DNA of 18,725 bases from Sphingobium sp. (lineage in GTDB: Bacteria; Pseudomonadota; Alphaproteobacteria; Sphingomonadales; Sphingomonadaceae): NCBI GenBank assembly GCA_030148625.1, contig JASBTC010000001.1, positions 1-18,725 of the forward strand, written 5' to 3'. Positions 8,064 to 15,049 of this stretch are shown piece after piece (position 1 is the first letter of the stretch; every line of letters starts with the position of its first letter). The translations under genes and the position numbers were made by a program. The notes below the pieces were generated by a model, which did not search any database, had not been told where the DNA came from, and saw only the letters and a program-made list of their open reading frames with translations.

Positions 8064-8552
8064 TTAGCCCCGCGCCAACGGCTCCAGATTGTCGTGCATC
8101 CGGTTGAGCAGGCCGATCATCAGCTCGAATTCTTCGGGCGCCAGGCCAGTGACGAGATGCTCATAGACCGGCGCCGAGACGCGCCGGGCTTCGCGCAGCT
8201 TGTCACGGCCATCCTTCGTCAGCGTGACGAGCGTGACGCGCGCATCCTCCGCGCTGGCGGTCGCCGAGACCAGGCCCGCCGCGGTCATGCGCTGGATGAT
8301 GCGCGTCATCGTGGACAGGTTGATCACGGCCGCCTCTGCAATTTCACGCGGACCGCGTGGGCTGCGCTCGCCCAGGATCATCAGCACGCGCCATGACGGG
8401 ATATCGAGCGCGATCGCGCGCAGCCGTGCTTCGATGATGCCGTTGTACCGGCTGACCAGCCGATTGAGCAGGTAAAAGGGGTAACGCTCCACCTTGAAAG
8501 CCGAGGTGCCGGGATTGCTCGACCGGAACGCGTCCATGCTCTCAGTATCCAT
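8064..8552 (-). CDS. MarR-family transcriptional regulator
   Basis: 162 aa from the ATG at 8552; an upstream in-frame TTG at 8588 would add 12 residues but has no better ribosome site. The protein is a typical MarR dimer: N- and C-terminal helices for dimerisation and a central winged helix-turn-helix (~residues 52-115), with 'GPREIAEAAVINLSTMTRIIQRM' as the DNA-reading helices and the wing 'SAEDARVTLVTLTKDG' containing the conserved Asp103 and Arg105. MarR proteins usually repress adjacent genes and release DNA on binding an aromatic or phenolic ligand. It diverges from a DUF885 gene. The gap holds a 16-bp dyad (8601-8616) that recurs before the cyclase-iorAB operon and the amidohydrolase gene, so this protein is the best candidate for a local repressor that also controls itself (inference). 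Confidence 0.92.
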   Translation of the reverse strand: MDTESMDAFRSSNPGTSAFKVERYPFYLLNRLVSRYNGIIEARLRAIALDIPSWRVLMILGERSPRGPREIAEAAVINLSTMTRIIQRMTAAGLVSATASAEDARVTLVTLTKDGRDKLREARRVSAPVYEHLVTGLAPEEFELMIGLLNRMHDNLEPLARG

Positions 8553-8600
8553 GGTCACTGCTGTAGGGCCTCGATCATTTCGCCGCAATCGGGTCGATTT

Positions 8601-8616
8601 ATTTGCATATTCACGT
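8601..8616 (+). promoter_or_regulatory. Operator-like site A (shared 16-bp motif) in the marR/DUF885 intergenic region
   Basis: ATTTGCATATTCACGT is an imperfect dyad in an AT-rich patch between the divergent marR and DUF885 genes. It matches site B at 13 of 16 positions and site C at 12 of 16. It overlaps a candidate -35 TTGCAT (8603-8608), which is followed 17 nt later by GATGAT (8626-8631) and 25 nt after that by the DUF885 GTG start. A repressor bound here would block that promoter and could also act on marR, whose start is 48 bp away. Confidence 0.6.
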
Positions 8617-8631
8617 AATAATGGTGATGAT
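8603..8631 (+). promoter_or_regulatory. Candidate sigma70-type promoter for DUF885 copy 2
   Basis: -35 TTGCAT at 8603-8608, 17-nt spacer and -10 GATGAT at 8626-8631, ending 25 nt before the GTG start at 8657. The same element order and the same distances occur at the cyclase promoter (15028 down to 15000). The -10 is weak against the TATAAT consensus, so the call rests mainly on the parallel architecture. Confidence 0.4.
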
Positions 8632-8656
8632 TGGACATGTCGAACGGGGAGGCGTC

Positions 8657-10423
8657 GTGCAGATCGGAGTATTCGGAAAATCGTGGCTGCTGGCGTTGCC
8701 GCTGCTCATGGCTATGCCGGTCGCGGCGTCTGCGGGGCAGGGGGCTCCGCGCGCATTGCCCACGGTGATCGCCGATTATGAGCGGTTCACCGATGCCTAT
8801 CCGATGGAAGCCGGCCGATCCGATCCGTCGCGCGCCAAAGCGGGCTGGCCGCGGGAAACGCCGGCGCAAATGGCGGAGCGCAAGGCAGGGCTCGCGAAGA
8901 TCCGTAGCGATCTTGCGACAGTGTCCGCTACGACGCTCGGCGAAGAGGACAGGATCAATCGCGACTATCTGCGCGCGGTGCTCGACTGGCGCATCCAGGG
9001 CCTGGATTTCGACGAACGCCGCTTCGCCTTCGTCGCGCATGAAGGCTTCTACAATACGCCCTATCATGCCGCGCGCGGCACGGTGCTGCACAACGAAACC
9101 GAAGCGCGCGACTGGATCGCACAGCTGCGCGGGATTCCCGCCTATTTCGTGGAGCAGCGGGCCAATCTGGAGCGGGGTATTTCCACCGGCTGGACCCAGC
9201 CCGTCCAGGTCGTCGACGTTGCCGTCACCGTTTTGCGCAACCAGATCGCGCGGCCGGCGGCGGAAGACGGGTTGCTCGATCCGATCAGGGCGCTGCCCAC
9301 GACCATCCCGGAAGCAGCCCGGCATGCGTTGGAAGCGGAAGCATTGGCGGTGCTGACCGCACAGGTCCGGCCGGCGCAGAACGCGATGCTCGCTTTCATC
9401 GATGGTCCCTATCGCGCCAAGGCGAGGCCTGAAATCGGCATCGCCTCGATTCCGCAGGGGCGCGCCTATTATGATTACCTGCTGCGCTACTACACCACCA
9501 CCGATCTTACCGCCGAGCAGATCCACGCAATGGGGTTGAGCGAAGTGAAGCGTATCCGCGGCGAAATGGACGCGGTGATCGCCAGCACCGGCTTCAAGGG
9601 GCGTTTCGCCGACTGGTTGAAATTCCTGCGCACCGATCCGCGTTTCTACGCCACCAATCGGGAGCAGCTTCTCGAAAAGGCCAGCGCCGTCGCCAAGCGG
9701 ATCGACGGGCTGCTGCCGCGCTGGTTCGGCGTGCTGCCGCGCCAGCCCTTCGTCGTCGAGCCGGTGCCGCGCGACCTGGAGGAAGGCTATACCACCGCAC
9801 GCTATGGCGGCGGCGATTTCGGGCGCGGCTTTCCTGGTCGCTTCATCGTCAACACCTCGCACCTCGACCAGCGCCCGCTCTATGAGCTGCCGGCGCTGAC
9901 GCTTCACGAGGCGGCCCCGGGCCATCACACCCATTTCGCGCTGACCAGCGAGCATGACGAACTGCCCGCCTTTCGCCGTCAGCGCGACATGCTGGCTTAT
10001 CGCGAAGGCTGGGCGCTCTATGCCGAAAGGCTGGGGCACGAAATGGGCGTCTATCGCGACGCCTATGAAAAGTTCGGCAGCCTTTCGACCGAGATGTGGC
10101 GCGCCTGCCGGATGGTGGTCGATACCGGCATCCATGTGCTGGGCTGGAGCTACGCGCAGGCGCGCGCCTGCTTCACCGAGAACAGCGCGCTCGCCGACAT
10201 CAACATCGATACCGAGCTCGTCCGCTATATCGGCGCACCGGGCGGGGCGGTGGCGTACAAGGTCGGCGAACTCAAGATCGTCGAGCTGCGGGCGCGGGCC
10301 GAAAAGGCGCTGGGCGACCGGTTCGATATTCGGCGGTTTCACGACCTGATCCTGGCGCAGGGGCAGGTGCCGATGAGTGTTCTCGATGCGAAGGTGGAGC
10401 GGTGGATTGCGGAGCAGAGGTGA
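8657..10423 (+). CDS. Exported DUF885 family protein (putative metallohydrolase), copy 2
   Basis: 588 aa from the GTG at 8657, chosen because GGGGAGG (8646-8652) lies just upstream and a Sec signal peptide starts at once (hydrophobic core to residue ~24, ASA|G after residue 26). Longer in-frame starts at 8603 or 8621 would run through the operator and promoter. The DUF885 hallmark is H417-E418-A-A-P-G-H423-H424, the fuller HExxPGHH form, followed by 'YREGWALYAERLGHEMG', whose Glu is a likely further metal ligand. C-terminal 'YIGAPGGAVAYKVGELKIVELR' and 'FHDLILAQGQVPMSVLD' are also family-typical. It differs clearly from the DUF885 protein at 3380-5065, so the two are diverged paralogues rather than a recent duplication. 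It is probably a periplasmic zinc-dependent peptide/amide hydrolase (inference), controlled by the adjacent MarR protein. Confidence 0.92.
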   Translation: MQIGVFGKSWLLALPLLMAMPVAASAGQGAPRALPTVIADYERFTDAYPMEAGRSDPSRAKAGWPRETPAQMAERKAGLAKIRSDLATVSATTLGEEDRINRDYLRAVLDWRIQGLDFDERRFAFVAHEGFYNTPYHAARGTVLHNETEARDWIAQLRGIPAYFVEQRANLERGISTGWTQPVQVVDVAVTVLRNQIARPAAEDGLLDPIRALPTTIPEAARHALEAEALAVLTAQVRPAQNAMLAFIDGPYRAKARPEIGIASIPQGRAYYDYLLRYYTTTDLTAEQIHAMGLSEVKRIRGEMDAVIASTGFKGRFADWLKFLRTDPRFYATNREQLLEKASAVAKRIDGLLPRWFGVLPRQPFVVEPVPRDLEEGYTTARYGGGDFGRGFPGRFIVNTSHLDQRPLYELPALTLHEAAPGHHTHFALTSEHDELPAFRRQRDMLAYREGWALYAERLGHEMGVYRDAYEKFGSLSTEMWRACRMVVDTGIHVLGWSYAQARACFTENSALADINIDTELVRYIGAPGGAVAYKVGELKIVELRARAEKALGDRFDIRRFHDLILAQGQVPMSVLDAKVERWIAEQR

Positions 10424-10428
10424 GCCTG

Positions 10429-10575
10429 CTCCCTCTCCCTCTTTAGGGGGAGAGGGTGGTTGAGCGTAGCGAAACCGGGAGAGGGGGGAGTCGGAAGAGG
10501 CCTTGGCGCCGGTGCTCGATCCTGCCCCGACGTCCCCCTCTCCCCAACCCTCTCCCCCTGAAGAGGGAGAGGGAG
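10429..10575. repeat. Inverted repeat with GAGAGGG-rich 28-bp arms in the convergent gap
   Basis: A 28-nt arm at 10429-10456 and its reverse complement at 10548-10575 match at 27 of 28 positions. Each arm is itself a hairpin (CCCTCTCCC...GGGGGAGAGGG). The arms lie 5 nt after the DUF885 stop and 4 nt before the iorB stop, so they fill the convergent gap exactly. The ~90 nt between them include further CCCTCTCCCC/GGGAGAGGGG pairings. The sequence resembles widespread proteobacterial intergenic repeats of the 'CCCTCTCCC' type. A two-way terminator or mRNA 3'-end stabiliser role is likely, but no T-tract is present. Confidence 0.75.
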
Positions 10576-10579
10576 TCAC

Positions 10580-12064
10580 TCACGACGCCAGTTGCAGCTC
10601 TTCCAGCGCATCGGTCAGTGCAATGCCATCCTCGTCCGCCAGTGCGGCCTCGCGGAGCCTTTTGATCGTCGCGGCGTCGGCGCCGTCACCCAATGCGCGA
10701 TAGCGCTCGACGATCCGCGAATAGCTGGACAGCCCTCGTGCGAAGGTGTCGCCATAGCCTTTGATCAGCCGCTGACAGAGGATCAGTTCGAGCGCGAGCG
10801 CAGGATCGCGGCCGGCGGCGTTCCGTGCGAGATCCAGCCAGTCCTCGATCCGCGCCTGTTCCATCTCGTAGCGCAGCGTACCGCGCCGCCAGCGGCGGAA
10901 GCTTGCGAGCATGGAGAGCATGAGGAACCAGCGGACGCTGGTCGTCCGAACATGGCGCCCCTTCTTGAACATCGGGTGCAGCCAGCGTGACAACCGGTCG
11001 CTGGCCAGGATCCTCCGCCCGATGCCTGCAGGCAATGTCTCGCAAATCTCCTCGAGCCGCGGATGCATATATTCGGTGATGTGGAGAAGCTGATCGTCGG
11101 CCACCTTCACCTCATCGCGCACGCGCGCGAAGCGGCTGGCGCGGACCTTCAGATCGGCGACGCGGATCGTATCCTCATAGCTCATCCACAGCGCCAGGTG
11201 GCGCGCCGCTTCACGCGTCATCCGCCAGTCTTCGGCGCCGTCATCGACCGCGCGAATGCCTGCCAGCCGATCGAGATAGAGCTCGGCATAGCGGGCGTCC
11301 TGATAATCCATCAGCCGCCGCACGCCTTCGATCGCGAACTCATGCGCCGATGCCGGAAACTGCCCGGCGATCCGCTCGGCAAAGGCTCTTCCGGTCGCGC
11401 TGTTCGGCTGCGTAGCCGCCACGGCTTCGACGGTTTCGTTCAGCCGCCCCTGTGCGGCCTCGAAGCCGGCGGCAAAGCCCGCGAGATTGGTCTGGATCGC
11501 CTTGCCGCCGGCGCGGATTGCCGCTTCGAAGGCCTCGCGCGGGAAGGGAAGGGCGCCGCTGCCGGCCAGTGCGCCGAACATCACCGAACTGATGACGCTG
11601 CCGGTCTTTGCCGACAGTGCATCCATGTCGAAGCCGATAAAGCGTTTGGCGCGTTCACCGGCCGCCGCCAGGATGCGCTCGCCGCTCGCGCGACCGTCGC
11701 CCATCGCCGATTTCTCTGAGATGGCGTAGACCCGGTGGGTCGATCCGATCAGCACCGTGCGGTCGGCGCTGACGAAGCCGCGCAGGATGGCGCGGCCCGC
11801 TTCCATCAGTTCGGACGCGATGACGATATCGACGTCGCCCGGAACCGGGGTCAGCGCCAGTACGGGCTGGGCCGGGCCATCGGGGATCATCTCGATATAA
11901 TAGACGGTCGATCCGGTACGCTGGGCGACGCCGGGCACCGAGGTTCCCTGCGAAACGAAGCCGTTATGCGCGCCCAGTTCGACAATCCAGTCGGCGAGCA
12001 CGCCGCCGCCCTGGCCGCCCAGGCCGAGCACGGCGATGGCGATGCGTTTGCGATCATCCGTCAT
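10580..12064 (-). CDS. iorB: Indolepyruvate oxidoreductase beta subunit, long form with DUF6537-like C-terminal domain
   Basis: 494 aa. The ATG at 12064 lies 2 nt after the iorA stop, so the two are translationally coupled; the longer open frame only overlaps iorA. The N-terminal ~200 residues are the gamma-type domain of 2-oxoacid:acceptor oxidoreductases: 'IAVLGLGGQGGGVLADWI' at about residues 9-26, then 'VPGVAQRTGSTVYYIEM' and 'DVDIVIASELMEAGRAI'. The remaining ~290 residues are an alpha-helical extension found in proteobacterial IorB-like proteins (DUF6537) and absent from the short archaeal IorB of about 200 residues; its role is unknown. With IorA it oxidatively decarboxylates aryl-pyruvates (indole-, phenyl- or hydroxyphenylpyruvate) to aryl-acetyl-CoA, passing electrons to ferredoxin. 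Substrate is inferred from family. It is the last gene of the cyclase-iorA-iorB operon. Confidence 0.88.
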   Translation of the reverse strand: MTDDRKRIAIAVLGLGGQGGGVLADWIVELGAHNGFVSQGTSVPGVAQRTGSTVYYIEMIPDGPAQPVLALTPVPGDVDIVIASELMEAGRAILRGFVSADRTVLIGSTHRVYAISEKSAMGDGRASGERILAAAGERAKRFIGFDMDALSAKTGSVISSVMFGALAGSGALPFPREAFEAAIRAGGKAIQTNLAGFAAGFEAAQGRLNETVEAVAATQPNSATGRAFAERIAGQFPASAHEFAIEGVRRLMDYQDARYAELYLDRLAGIRAVDDGAEDWRMTREAARHLALWMSYEDTIRVADLKVRASRFARVRDEVKVADDQLLHITEYMHPRLEEICETLPAGIGRRILASDRLSRWLHPMFKKGRHVRTTSVRWFLMLSMLASFRRWRRGTLRYEMEQARIEDWLDLARNAAGRDPALALELILCQRLIKGYGDTFARGLSSYSRIVERYRALGDGADAATIKRLREAALADEDGIALTDALEELQLAS

Positions 12065-12066
12065 GC

Positions 12067-14190
12067 TCAGAATGCCCTTGCCGCGATCGAACGTGCCGAC
12101 CGTCTTTGCACCGCGCCGATCACCCAGTTCCGCAACCGATCGCGCGTGCGATCCCAGCGCGTCGGATTGGCGACGATTTCCGCCTTGTAAAAGGACGGGC
12201 AGAGCACCGCCGCGTGGCTGACCTCGCCGCACACGCCGCAGCCGACGCAACTATTGTCGACATGTGCGATCGGATCCTGGCGCAGCGGATCGGGATTGGC
12301 CTTGATCGTCAATGACGGACAACCCGACAGGCGAATGCAGCTATGGTCGCCGGTGCAGGTGTCGGGGTCGACGCCGAAGCGCTCGCGCACCACCCGCTGG
12401 CCCGACTTGATCGCCTTGGCCATCAGCGGCTTCACGCGACGCTGGCGGTTGAGCTGGCATTCGGACTGGGCGACCAGCACTTTCGGGCCTTTTTCCGGGC
12501 TGGTCAGCGCATCGCGGATCGCATCGCGCATGCCCGCCACGTCATAGGTGCGGGTGAGCGTCTTCGCCCAGCCGATGCCGATGCCGCGCACCGCTTTCTC
12601 GATTGGATTGTTGGTCTGGCGATTGGCGTTCTCGGCCTTGGAGGACAGGATGTCCTGCCCGCCTGTCGCCGCCGAATAGCCGTTGTCGACGATGATCGTC
12701 AGATTGTCGTCCTGGTTGAAGACGGCGTTGCCGATGCCGGACGTCAGGCCGTTATGCCAGAAGCCGCCATCGCCCATCATCGCGATCGCGCGCTTGCCGC
12801 CGGGCTTGAACGCCGAGGCGCCGGCGGTTCCCAGGCCATAACCCATGGTGGTGTTGCCGATATTGAAGGGCGGCAGGATCGAGAACAAATGGCAGCCGAT
12901 ATCGGCCGAGACGTGGAATTCGCCCAGTTCCTTCTGGACGAGCTTCATCGCCGAGAAGATGGGCCGTTCGGGGCAGCCGGTGCAAAAGCCGGCGGGCCGC
13001 TGCGGGACCATGGCGGGCGTCAATGCCGGCGGGGCGGCGGGGGTTTCGGACGGCGCCCGGTCCGGCGCCCAGGCGCGCAGGAACTTGGCGACACCGTCGC
13101 GGATCACCTGTCCGCTATATTCCCCGGCACGCGGCAGCACGTCCTTGCCGATGATTCGCGTCTGCAGGTCTGCGCGGCGCACCAGGGTGTTGAGTTCGTG
13201 CTCGATGAATTCGGGCTGGCCTTCCTCGACCACCAGCACGGCGCGCTTGCCCGTACAGAAGTCGCGGACCTCGTCGGGGATCAGCGGATAGGTGACGTTG
13301 AGCACATAGATGGGCAAACTGGCATTGCCATAGGCGTCGGACAGGTCGAGCAGTTCGAGCGCACGGTTGAGCGAGTTGAACAACCCGCCCTGGACGATGA
13401 TGCCGATATCATCGTCACGCGTGCCGAAATGCTCGTTGAGCCGGTTCTCCTGAACGTATCGTATGCCCGCTGGCCAGCGCTTCTCGATCTTCTCCACCTC
13501 ATGGAGGAAATTGGCGGGAGGCAGCACGATCCGTTCGACGTCGCGGGTCGGCGATTCCGCCGCCTGCTGTACGGTCATCTTCGGGCGCTGATTGTCGCGG
13601 GCGACGAAGCTGCCGGTGACGTGGCAGGCGCGGACGCGCAGTTCCAGCATCACCGGCGTATTCGAGGCTTCGGACAGTTCGAAGCCCTTTTCGACCATGT
13701 CGACGATCGCCGTCAGGTTCGGGCGGGGATCGAGCAACCACATCTGCGACTTCATCGCGAAGGCATGGGTGCGCTCCTGCATGATCGAGGAGCCTTCGCC
13801 ATAATCCTCGCCCAGGATGATCAGCGCACCGCCCGTCACACCGCCCGATGCGACGTTGGAAAGTGCATCGGAGGCGACATTGGTACCGACCACCGATTTC
13901 CACGCGACCGCGCCGCGCAGCGGATAATTGACCGACGCCGCGAGCATCGCCGCGGCACTGGCCTCGCTCGCGCTTGACTCGAAATGGACGTCCAACTCGC
14001 GCATCAGGTCGTTCGCGTCGGCGAACACATCCCTCAAATGGCTGATCGGCGATCCCTGATAGCCGCCGACATAAGCGACGCCCGCCTGGAGCAGCGCCTT
14101 GGTGACGGCCAATATGCCTTCGCCGTGGAACACTTCGTTCGCTCCGATCCGGAGCTGCTCCACCTCGGCCTTGAACGAGCGTTCCGCCAT
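12067..14190 (-). CDS. iorA: Indolepyruvate ferredoxin oxidoreductase alpha subunit (TPP and Fe-S)
   Basis: 707 aa. It starts 4 nt after the cyclase stop and is followed 2 nt on by iorB. The N-terminal half (~residues 15-390) has the pyrimidine-binding and transketolase-C-like domains ('GYQGSPISHLRDVFADA', 'FESSASEASAAAMLAAS'). Then come the 'FCTGCPERPIF' motif (Cys403, Cys406) and the TPP motif GDG at 473-475 with Asn503. The C-terminus is a ferredoxin-like domain: Cys612-x5-Cys618-x5-Cys624 ('CTGDHSCIRLSGCPSL') and Cys648-x2-Cys651-x2-Cys654-x9-Cys664 ('CVGCGVCGEVSHAAVLCP'). The first cysteine set is spaced unlike the classical CxxCxxCxxxCP; I recall this spacing as usual in alphaproteobacterial IorA. 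The enzyme forms aryl-acetyl-CoA from aryl-pyruvate and CoA and is oxygen-sensitive in archaea. The long opposite-strand frame over this gene is a GC-bias shadow. Confidence 0.93.
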   Translation of the reverse strand: MAERSFKAEVEQLRIGANEVFHGEGILAVTKALLQAGVAYVGGYQGSPISHLRDVFADANDLMRELDVHFESSASEASAAAMLAASVNYPLRGAVAWKSVVGTNVASDALSNVASGGVTGGALIILGEDYGEGSSIMQERTHAFAMKSQMWLLDPRPNLTAIVDMVEKGFELSEASNTPVMLELRVRACHVTGSFVARDNQRPKMTVQQAAESPTRDVERIVLPPANFLHEVEKIEKRWPAGIRYVQENRLNEHFGTRDDDIGIIVQGGLFNSLNRALELLDLSDAYGNASLPIYVLNVTYPLIPDEVRDFCTGKRAVLVVEEGQPEFIEHELNTLVRRADLQTRIIGKDVLPRAGEYSGQVIRDGVAKFLRAWAPDRAPSETPAAPPALTPAMVPQRPAGFCTGCPERPIFSAMKLVQKELGEFHVSADIGCHLFSILPPFNIGNTTMGYGLGTAGASAFKPGGKRAIAMMGDGGFWHNGLTSGIGNAVFNQDDNLTIIVDNGYSAATGGQDILSSKAENANRQTNNPIEKAVRGIGIGWAKTLTRTYDVAGMRDAIRDALTSPEKGPKVLVAQSECQLNRQRRVKPLMAKAIKSGQRVVRERFGVDPDTCTGDHSCIRLSGCPSLTIKANPDPLRQDPIAHVDNSCVGCGVCGEVSHAAVLCPSFYKAEIVANPTRWDRTRDRLRNWVIGAVQRRSARSIAARAF

Positions 14191-14194
14191 CGGC

Positions 14195-14974
14195 TCAGCC
14201 CCCGACCAGCGCCAGCACGCGCAGCGGACTGCCCGATCCGCCAGCGATCTTGAGCGGGGTGGCGATCACCACGCTGCCGGTCGCGGGAAGCTGATCGAGA
14301 TTCTGCAGGCATTGCAGGCCGTAGCGGCCGGCGCCGTGAAAGATGCCGTGCGCGGGGTAGGGCGGGTTGAGCAGATGCGCCTGGCCTGCATCGGTGCCGA
14401 TCGTCTCGACGCCAAAGCCGTGTGCGTCGCGTTCCTCGACCAGGAACCGCACCGCTTCGGCCGACGGCCCGGGCGTATGCGCGCCATCCTCGCGGCGATT
14501 GACGTAATCCTCCACCGAACGCTTCGACCAGTCGGTGCGCAGCAGCACCCAGTTGCGTGGCGGGATGCGGCCATGCTCGGTTTCCCAGGCCTCGATATCG
14601 GCGACGGTCAGCAGATAGTCGGGATCGGCGGCCGATTTGGCCGAGATATCGATGACGATGGCAGGCGCGATAAAATCGGCGGGCTGGATCGTATCAAGCG
14701 CATTGTCGGGCAGGTCCTTGCCTGTCACCCAGTGGATCGGCGCGTCGAAATGGGTGCCGGTATGCTCGCCGACGGTGAAGTTGTTCCAGTACCAGGCGAC
14801 GCCGCGCTCGTCGTAGCGCGAGATCTCCTGCTGGCTGAAGCCGGCGCATTGGCCGAATTCTGGCGGGAGCACCAATGTCGGCGTGTCCGGGGACAGCGTC
14901 TGGGTCAGGTCAACGGTACGGATCGTGCCCGAGGCGACCCCGGCGGCGAACTGCTGAAGCGTCTGCGTCGTCAT
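14195..14974 (-). CDS. Cyclase family metal-dependent hydrolase (kynurenine formamidase/isatin hydrolase-like)
   Basis: 259 aa from the ATG at 14974, chosen for the strong GGAGAAG ribosome site ~6-12 nt upstream; a longer frame to 15028 would translate the promoter. The family motif HxGTHxDxPxH is present as 'GEHTGTHFDAPIHW' near residues 69-82, giving the His/His/Asp/His metal ligands of the cyclase superfamily (PF04199). 'WVLLRTDWSKR' and a late 'ETIGTDAG' also fit. Family members hydrolyse N-formylkynurenine, isatin or other cyclic/amide substrates with Zn or Mn. The length is above that of KynB (about 210 aa) and nearer isatin-hydrolase-type members. The gene is first in an operon with iorA and iorB (4-nt gap), which argues for an aromatic or indolic intermediate (inference). 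No signal peptide. Confidence 0.88.
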   Translation of the reverse strand: MTTQTLQQFAAGVASGTIRTVDLTQTLSPDTPTLVLPPEFGQCAGFSQQEISRYDERGVAWYWNNFTVGEHTGTHFDAPIHWVTGKDLPDNALDTIQPADFIAPAIVIDISAKSAADPDYLLTVADIEAWETEHGRIPPRNWVLLRTDWSKRSVEDYVNRREDGAHTPGPSAEAVRFLVEERDAHGFGVETIGTDAGQAHLLNPPYPAHGIFHGAGRYGLQCLQNLDQLPATGSVVIATPLKIAGGSGSPLRVLALVGG

Positions 14975-14999
14975 TGGTTCTTCTCCCTCTCTATGGCCG

Positions 15000-15028
15000 A
15001 CTATGACTCCAAAAACGTGCACATGCAA
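15000..15028 (-). promoter_or_regulatory. Candidate promoter of the cyclase-iorA-iorB operon
   Basis: Read on the minus strand: -35 TTGCAT (15028-15023), 17-nt spacer and -10 CATAGT (15005-15000), ending 25 nt before the ATG at 14974. The hexamer, spacer and leader lengths equal those of the DUF885 promoter at 8603-8631. The region between the TPR gene stop (15050) and the cyclase start has no other visible signal. Confidence 0.5.
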
Positions 15029-15030
15029 CT
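15015..15030 (-). promoter_or_regulatory. Operator-like site B (shared 16-bp motif) upstream of cyclase-iorA-iorB
   Basis: Minus-strand sequence AGTTGCATGTGCACGT, 13 of 16 identical to site A and in the same position: the motif edge lies 40 nt from the start codon in both cases. It overlaps the candidate -35. Interpreted as a binding site of the MarR protein at 8064-8552 (inference). Confidence 0.6.
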
Positions 15031-15049
15031 TTTTCTCCGGGCTATGCGA

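Noticed and set aside
8603..8656. N-terminal extension of the second DUF885 protein from a TTG at 8603
   Set aside because: It runs through the operator-like site and candidate promoter, and would place 18 residues before an otherwise normal signal peptide; the GTG at 8657 has an adjacent SD.
10429..10575. Possible CRISPR-like or tandem repeat array in the GAGAGGG-rich gap
   Set aside because: The two units are inverted, not direct, and there are no spacers; it is a palindromic intergenic repeat.
12343..13977. 544-codon plus-strand open frame opposite iorA
   Set aside because: The minus strand holds a complete IorA with TPP and Fe-S motifs; the plus-strand product is compositionally odd and lacks any recognisable domain.
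14975..15028. N-terminal extension of the cyclase to 15028
   Set aside because: It would start inside the motif/-35 region; the ATG at 14974 has a strong GGAGAAG ribosome site.
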